In this document: piece by piece, positions 57,101 to 64,000 of the stretch
Layout of the letters: each line of letters starts with the position of its first letter
Numbering within the stretch: the stretch's first letter is position 1
NCBI GenBank assembly: GCA_947561715.1
Contig: OX387199.1
Coordinates: forward strand, 18,109,001-18,173,000
Origin: Ascidia mentula
Lineage: Eukaryota; Chordata; Ascidiacea; Phlebobranchia; Ascidiidae
Direction of reading: 5' to 3'
Length of the DNA: 64,000 nucleotides
Translations under genes and position numbers: made by a program
The notes under the pieces: generated by a model
The model's input: only the letters and a program-made list of their open reading frames with translations
Told to the model about the DNA's origin: nothing
Databases searched by the model: none

Positions 57101-58357
57101 AGTTCCTGCAGCCAGTAGAAAACACATACCGATGTAGTGGAGTTGGCATCCGAACCCGCACCAATCAACTTTTATCTTGCACAAAAGCTTCCGTGCCCTC
57201 GTGCAGTTACGTGGATTCTAATTATGGGATAAAGTTGATAAATCAACAACTTATCCAATTACGTGAGGCAAAATGCTATGGATTAATGTCAGCTAGTTTA
57301 ATAAAAATTATAACACCTAACGCTTAGAAATGACACGCGGGCAGATTTTGACAATTTTTTTTTGATTGCCATTAAAAACCGTTAAACAGTGTAAATCAAC
57401 CTGTAGCACGATCAGTTTCTGCTGCACAAATCTTCGCAAGGCACCGAGCTTTTCGGGTTTTGTCGTTTCATTGTGTACGTTTGTGGGACTTCGTAATACT
57501 AAGAAATAAAATTATGCAGAAACAATAAATTGATAGCAAACGAATAATAAATCTGTATATTTAAATCAAAAGGAACAGCAGACATGCCAGTCTTGAAATA
57601 TAGTTTGTCCCTATATGTTACATACCTTGCGGTGAACGTATAGGTACTTTTAATAATAAATTGCATTGACATGACAAAAATGTTGCCATTGCAACACAAA
57701 TGGTAACGTCGGGTAGATGACGACAAGATCATAATGAAAGGATAGGTTTCCTTTACTTACAAGTTATTTCTGAGGGACCAGAACCCCGATTCCACAAAGT
57801 GATGCTGGGGTGGCAACTGGAAGCACTCCACCTGATAATAACATTGAGTTACCGCGCATAAAGCGACTGGTACTATATTGACCAGGGATTTCTGAACCTA
57901 AGATGTGTGAACTTATTAGCGATTTTACTGTGGTTGAAGCTATCTTGTCAAAAATGACAACAAAAATGCATTGATTGTGAAGGAAGCCAAAGGTTTTATC
58001 AAACGTTTTTATTGTGACTGAAAATGATTATGAAACACTGATCTAGTCGAAAAAACATAAAAATCAAAACAACATGTTTCGTCAATCCATTCTCTGTTCT
58101 CTAAGAATGAGGTGTACAACCAGAAACAAGAAAACCAAGCTGCACGTTAAGTTTAAACTCACGACCCTGGGCTAGCCAGGCCTAACGCTCTACCAACTGA
58201 ACTACAGTAGCTCGGCGGTTATTGGGCCGGGTAAATTGTGACCAATATGCCTGGCATCAACAGGAATTTCATCTTACTTGTAATTGCAAATGATGTAGAG
58301 AAGTACCCCAGCCAAACATACAACACAAAATATCGTAGAAATTTTCCTGGATCTCAT
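54197..58357 (-). CDS. FUT8: FUT8-like alpha-1,6-fucosyltransferase, copy B
   Basis: Same layout as copy A: exon 1 58357..58278 (signal anchor), catalytic exons 57217..56965, 56563..56308, 55671..55501, 55252..55105 and the SH3-bearing last exon 54490..54197. All five catalytic exons have the same lengths as in copies A and C, open frames and intact splice sites, including VHIRRTDK and CTFSSN. Differences are small (KIKVDWCGFG, LNHELKSH). The upstream region is broken: about 16 bp before the start codon the sequence switches to an internal fragment of another FUT copy, so the promoter of copy A is not shared. The protein could be functional, but expression is doubtful. Confidence 0.85.
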
Positions 58358-58373
58358 GTTGGTTTCCTTTTCT

Positions 58374-58806
58374 TTTGAAACCATTTCTCCACCTGATCCA
58401 TGTAGATTTCAATCGACTGAAACTTAGCTTCCCTCTGCAGCTTGTCTGTTCTTCGTATGTAAACTCCTGGAAACGAAACTATCATTCTGGTATGTAGTAA
58501 TACGTACACAAGTGGAAGACGATATCGCAGTTGCCCTCAAAGCACTTCCAGGAAATAAATGTTGGTTAGCAACATCTTGTTGGATGCATGGTGTGCTTTC
58601 CAACAGTTTCATCCCAACAAGTCTACTTATCTAGCATATGGATAGAAGTAAAGCTGGATTAGCTATCATCTTATAGGTCACTGCTGTTCCATATTTTTGT
58701 ATCATCATGTTTCTTGCGCCTCTAGTAGTTGTGTGTAATTTCCGCGATGACTTTTAGGCGTTAGTAAATGTGAGTGTGTATGCGTGGCAGTAACGCGAAT
58801 GACGTA
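58374..58806 (-). pseudogene. FUT8-like internal fragment at a duplication junction
   Basis: Matches about 62205-62635 of copy C. It includes only the 5' part of the VHIRRTDK exon (58465..58376; VYIRRTDK with a changed histidine) and the upstream intron. Both ends are abrupt: the left abuts exon 1 of copy B, and the right (about 58807) switches to sulfotransferase-flank sequence. Confidence 0.85.
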
Positions 58807-59094
58807 AATACACACTTGTTTGATTTCAAAATGGGAAGTTGTATTCTGTAATGGTGTGCAATGTCACATAATTTAAGAATGTATTTTTATTATTTGCAAC
58901 TATCCAAATGAAAATAAAGAAAAGCGCTAAAGCAGTTTGTAATGTTGTACAGCGTACTCCGCATTTGGACAATATTAGCCTTTGCAGACATTGAAAACAA
59001 TGCATTAATTACGGGTCAAGAGACAAAAATTTGATTCTGTTTGCAGAAATGAACATGTGAATACGTGGTTTAAAGTGTGGCCCTTTCCTACCAG

Positions 59095-59314
59095 GATATT
59101 CAATTGTACGATCATTACAACCAGACGTTTTGGCGACGGGTTGAAATGTTCGGTCGTGAAAAAATGGCGACGGAAGTTAGAATTCTTCGAAGTCACAGAG
59201 AAACTCACAAACAGAAAAAGCACGAGACATACGTCTTCGAGGAGTTTTCTTCCTGTGATGACGGAAATGGAAGGATACATGACTGAAAATTCAGGCGGAT
59301 GCTATATCCCCTAG
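59095..59314 (+). pseudogene. Sulfotransferase last-exon fragment, unit C
   Basis: Exon 7 copy after the same cctaccag acceptor (LYDHYNQTFWRRVEMFGREK). An 8-base loss at the CDDVMT codons (gatgacggaaat) breaks the frame, and a stop replaces the KLET end. The exon 6 copy is missing because the junction at 58807 lies inside the preceding intron. Confidence 0.85.
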
Positions 59315-60812
59315 CTCAAGACTTAGTTCTCAAGGCCAACCTACTTTCCGAACCACTCTTTCACGAAAACTGTTTTCTGTAGATTCTATGCAACCACAAT
59401 TTCTTCTTTAAAGTGTCACTGTGAAGCTGCAGTGGAAACTTTTTGTGAGGCAAAATGATTAATTCTTTGAAGCGCGTAAAGGTTTTTGACTTAAACCAAC
59501 GTCTCACACATCAAAAAACTTTCAAAAGTTTTAATTAAAAAAAAATTAACCGCAAAGTGTTCACTTCGAAAAACACAAACTTACAAATACTTATTGTAGA
59601 ACTTTGCGAGTTGATGCATCCTTTGCTGCGCTTATATGCTGTGATGCATTTACAAACACGCTTAACAAGGTTGACACAGATCAAAGTTTAGTAATCCTAT
59701 TGCAACCTATATGTAGGGTGAAGAGCTTAAAGCTGGGTCTTAACAATATTTACCAATTAGTAAGAATTTTTTTTTTACTCAAATAACAATAAAAGTTACC
59801 ACAAAACGAGGAAAATGCATGGTCCATGGTCTCCACCGGATATATTTCATTAAATTCAGAATTTAATTGCAGTAATCACTATTCAGTTTTCCTTCAGAGA
59901 ATTGAAAGAAAACGATTAGATGTTTTTTTATCGGAAACCTACTCGTTTACTTGCTACTGTTTCTTATCACATTGGTTCGAAGTACACAGACCAACGTTTT
60001 TCCAACTATATAGCAACAGTCATTATAGTCGGGTATCAACTTATACGTTAAAGCCGTTTCCGTGTGGCCTAGATAATGGAAATTTGACATCACCGCTTGT
60101 TCACTAACGCTGTGTCCCGTCTATACCGCAGCTGGACATGTGGCCAAACACGAGTGAACTAAGAACAGCTCTCTCGCATCATGCGGCTGGGAACTTCTAC
60201 CCCTGCATCTCATGAATACCAGTATAGTGAGAAGTAGCGCACCTCTAGTAGTTGCTGATAATTGCATTGCAGTTGCGTTTTTCCGCCTTTCCTTGACGTC
60301 TTTTATCTATCCGTTACACACACTTGCGTTTTTCTCGGCCATGAGCCTCGGCATTTGACCGCGCTCTTGCTTTGGCGGTAGCCAGATTTGCGTGATGTAG
60401 AATTTCCTATTTTGCCCCCATGGAAAAATCATGTTGCTGTAGGCTTTTAAGTTATGGTACATTCACGTGATCGCTTGTAGTTGGCGAAAGTATTGTTAAA
60501 AATAACAAAACGGTGGTAAATATTTTATATATTGACTGGTCTATTCTAACTTGCTTTAAAAACGCTGCATTTGTGTGCTAACAATCGTATAAATTTACAA
60601 TTTTATTTATACCCAGCTTGCCACATATTTTAAAAGTTCATTTTCACATGACATGAAAGCAAAACGCCAGACATGAACTTTGGAAATACATTATTACGAA
60701 CACCGCCCACATGAGCAAGAGACTTAAAAACAGACACAACATTGACAAGTCTATGCCTCAATATCGTGGATCGCATGAATTTCTTTTTGACTATTTTAAC
60801 AATATATGTTAC

Positions 60813-63800
60813 TTAAAAAATAGCGTACGCAACAGTCTGGGGAATTATTTTAGCTTTTTCCGGAGGAAAAACTGCAATCTTTTTTGTTCTTGTGTTGAAA
60901 CCATTGCACATCAGTTGACATCGTACATTGGTGATGTTATCCCCAATCAACATTTGCATGCCATTGGGGTCTTCTTGTTTATAGTCAGAGATCGCTTGAT
61001 AAACTCCAATCTGTCCTGGATAAAACCAGTTTGTGTCTACAGATGTGGCAGTCGCGGGGTTTGGGTCGAAGTTCGCTAGGAGCATTTCATGAATAAGCCG
61101 ACCGATCTGGAAAGCATATTGAAATATGTCAACAACTGTGTCGAATGGTTTCAAATAGAGGATCCCAAAAGGTAAATCACAACGCATTAGTGCGACGTTT
61201 ATTTCAATATCGGTGGGGCGTCGCAAGCTTATAGTTGGAGAATAAACTGTTACATTTGCGCTATTGCAGTGACACGAACGATTTATCAGATTACGTAAGG
61301 GAATTCGTCCTTTAAAATAGGTAAACTCCCTTAATTTTATAAAAAACTGGACGTTTTCCTAGTTCGTCGCCACATCATTTTTTCAGGGTTGGTTGCATCA
61401 CAGTTTGGGAAATTTGGGAACCAGCGGTTTAAAACATAGCGGAATACAAATTGGTAGCGAATGTCGACGGTCTATACACGCAACTCTAAAACTTATGTCA
61501 AGCACTTATATTTTAATGTTCATCTTTATAATAATGCAATGTGTCAAACTTAACAAAACCGTTCGTCTGTTCCAAGTGGATTGAAACCGAAGCGAATTCA
61601 ATACACCTCCAGCGAACGGATTGAGCGCTCCGTCGCTCCTCTTGCGCAAAAAATGTGGAAGTGATTGTTCGAAGCGCATTCGAATTCGCTTCAATTGTTC
61701 ATGTAAACGGGCTTAGTTTACTCACGTTGGAGCTGAAAGTGCAAACCACGTGATCACATTCACCCAACAACGCCAAGTCTTGAACAATTCCCCAGAAACC
61801 AGCTTCTGTTTCCCTCTGAGCTTTGGCGGTTTCGGTGTTATGGGTCAAAATAACGAAGGTGTAGGATGGATATCTGGTACGAACGGACATAAACTTGTTA
61901 CGTTGGTCAGGAACTTATCGTTACTTATTTGTAGATTCTTTTTGAGGTCGAAACAGCGACCATAAAGACAGCTCAGTTGATGTTTAATCTGACAAATAAA
62001 TTTCGTCGATCAAGGTACAGCTAGCGCCATTATACCCTTTATCCACACTTGGTCGTCTGACTAGAAAGTTGACACATCATTTAAGTTGTTAAAACAAGAA
62101 CTAAATGAAAGTTGTACGTACTTTTTACGAGCCTCCTCATGTACGCTGACGTCATCTGTTGCCAAAAATACGCGGCGCGAGACGTTTCCGTGTTGACGCT
62201 TTTGAAACCATTTCTCCACCTGATCCATGTAGATTTCAATCGACTGAAACTTAGCTTCCCTCTGCAGCTTGTCTGTTCTTCGTATGTGAACTCTTGGAAA
62301 CGAAACTATCATTCTGGTATGTAGTAATACGTACACAAGTGGAAGACGATATCGCAGGTGCCCTCAAAGCACTTCCAGGAAATAAATGTTGGTTAGCAAC
62401 ATCTTGTTGGATGCATGGTGTGCTTTCCAACAGTTTCATCCCAACAAGTCTACTTATCTAGCATATGGATAGAAGTAAAGCTGGATTAGCTATCATCTTA
62501 TCGGTCACTGCTGTTCTATATTTTTGTATCGTCATGTTTCTTACGCCTCTAGTGGTTGCGTGTGATTTCCGCGACGACTTTTAGGCGTTAGTAAATGTGA
62601 GTGTGTATGCGTGGCAGTAGCGCGAATGACGTGTTGTGGGGATGAAACGGATTACTTCCTATCTTTTTGCGCTTTTCAATGAAGGCATGTTTGCCCTGCT
62701 TGTTTGAAGCAGGTCATGCGAACCTCTAGGAAGTGTTACAACTGCAACCTCACCATAGCTTTCTCGACCGATATCAGCAAAAATATGTGAGATTAAGCAA
62801 TTGTGTAATACATCCTAACTCATTTCACCCAATTGTAGCGCATGTATGCAAACCCATCTGATATTGGTAGAGTTGCAATCAACAGCATTATTTCATTTAA
62901 GTGGAAGAACGTGACATCTACAATGCCTGAAATATATACTGGCCACTCACCCTACAATGGGGTGAACGAACCCAATCTTCTGCTTGAGTTCTTCGATTTG
63001 TTTTGTGAGGGAAGGTTGTGCTCTGGTGATGTACGTCATCAGCTGACCAACCCACCAAACTTGTGGTTCTTCACATATTGGTTCCAGTTTGTCCTTCAGA
63101 GATTCCGGGAAGGTGTTTGGAGCGAACGCCGTGAAGGGTTGAAATATGTCGTTTATGAAAAACTTGACCACTCGTTTTCTGCCGCTCGTTTCCTTGACTC
63201 CGTCGCCTGAGAAAATCCAACAATACAATTTCAAAGCAGAAGGCTTGTTAATTAATTTAAGGAGAACCTTACCATCTGTTTGACATTGCCTTTATTTCGG
63301 CGATATGAAATACTGCACGTGTTATGTGCATTAAAAAAGCAACAAGTCGCGGTTTGAATTTGCTGACAGCAATCTGTGGCTTGTGGCTTTTAAGGAAGAG
63401 TGGGGGAAAGTTATACGACACTGACCAAGAATGGCAGGGTACAATAAGATACATTAAAAGCAAAATCGAAAAATGTGGAATTATGTAGCAATTCTTGCTT
63501 TTCAAACAGCAGCAACATAAGTCAGGCGTTTGAGAGCAAGCAGAAAACCTGGTTGGGTGATCTGGGTTCGAATCCCGGTGTAGTAAAAAAAACTCCAAAA
63601 TTATTACCTTCGAAAATATCGGCCTTATTAAATTCCTCTTCAGACCAATGGGAGCACGTTTCGCTCAAGGGCAGATAAGCTTCGTTGATGGATTTAATCG
63701 TTGGGTGGCTTTTCAACTCATGGTTTAAAACCAGGGTCCTGTTAGTTCCTGCAGCAAGTAGAAAACACATACCGATGTAGTGGAGTTGGCATCCGAACCC

Positions 63801-63860
63801 GCACCAATCAACTTGTATCTTGCACAGAAGCTTCCGTGCCCTCGTGCAGTTACGTGGATT
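60813..63860 (-). CDS. FUT8: FUT8-like alpha-1,6-fucosyltransferase, copy C (5' end outside the window)
   Basis: Catalytic exons 63860..63608, 63206..62951, 62292..62122, 61873..61726 and 61106..60813 are all present with the same lengths and phases as in copies A and B. No stops are seen. VHIRRTDK, RRVFLATDD, CDHVVCTFSSN and the SH3-like C-terminus are intact. The signal-anchor exon should lie beyond base 64000. An extra 'gcattatttcatttaagtgg' stretch at about 62884 in the intron is not in the other copies. The ribozyme element of copy A is absent. Confidence 0.83.
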
Positions 63861-64000
63861 CTAAATAAGGGACAAAGTTGATAAATCAACAACTTATCCA
63901 ATTACGTGAGGCAAAATGCTATGGATTAATGTCAGCTAGTTTAATAAAAATTATAACACCTAACGCTTAGAAATGACACGCGGGCAGATTTGACAATTTT

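Overview
The window looks like nuclear DNA of an ascidian tunicate, most likely Ciona or a close relative. It is AT-rich, with short introns (roughly 60-1,000 bp) and intron-bearing animal genes (RPL13A with box C/D snoRNAs, a FUT8-like fucosyltransferase, a galactose-3-O-sulfotransferase). An exact copy of the 16-nt Ciona spliced leader, as I remember it (ATTCTATTTGAATAAG), lies on the minus strand at 30384-30399. No cellular bacterial, CRISPR or plasmid features are present.

Region 1 (about 1-24.2 kb) is a tandem array of intronless genes for a ~230-residue GNAT-like protein related to insect-type arylalkylamine N-acetyltransferases. I see seven readable copies (six on + and one on -; two of the + copies and the - copy have altered or shortened C-termini), two frameshifted full-length copies, one heavily decayed copy and several shreds. 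Two sequence classes occur: one with PRGSIEQIF near residue 32, the other with PEVSLHKIF. One pair forms an inverted repeat (about 13.4-15.2 kb). A PIF/Harbinger transposase relic and several short repeats lie between the genes.

Region 2 (24.2-30.4 kb) holds RPL13A on the minus strand (6 coding exons). Its introns carry four box C/D snoRNAs: two SNORD34-like and two SNORD33-like. Next comes a gene-poor stretch with LTR-like promoter/polyA pieces, then a small two-exon gene with tandem spliced-leader-like sequence just upstream.

Region 3 (30.7-64 kb) is a mosaic of segmental duplications. It contains one complete 7-exon galactose-3-O-sulfotransferase gene (minus, 36039-31984), a broken 5' copy and three broken 3' copies of it, and three copies of a FUT8-like alpha-1,6-fucosyltransferase gene (minus; the third runs off the window). 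Both enzyme types are Golgi type II membrane proteins acting on glycans. A C2H2 zinc-finger exon, a non-autonomous hAT element, a hairpin MITE and tRNA-like repeats sit at the seams.

The most notable hidden layer is a set of hammerhead-ribozyme motifs. One (46127-46179) is structurally complete and sits in a 128-bp insertion flanked by a 14-bp target-site duplication. The matching empty site is present in the two paralogous gene copies. A second short element (18906-19008) has a hammerhead-like core, a 12-bp target-site duplication and an empty paralogous site. Diverged relatives lie at 33.4 kb, 25.7 kb, 7.1 kb and 9.3 kb. All structure and splice calls were made by eye.
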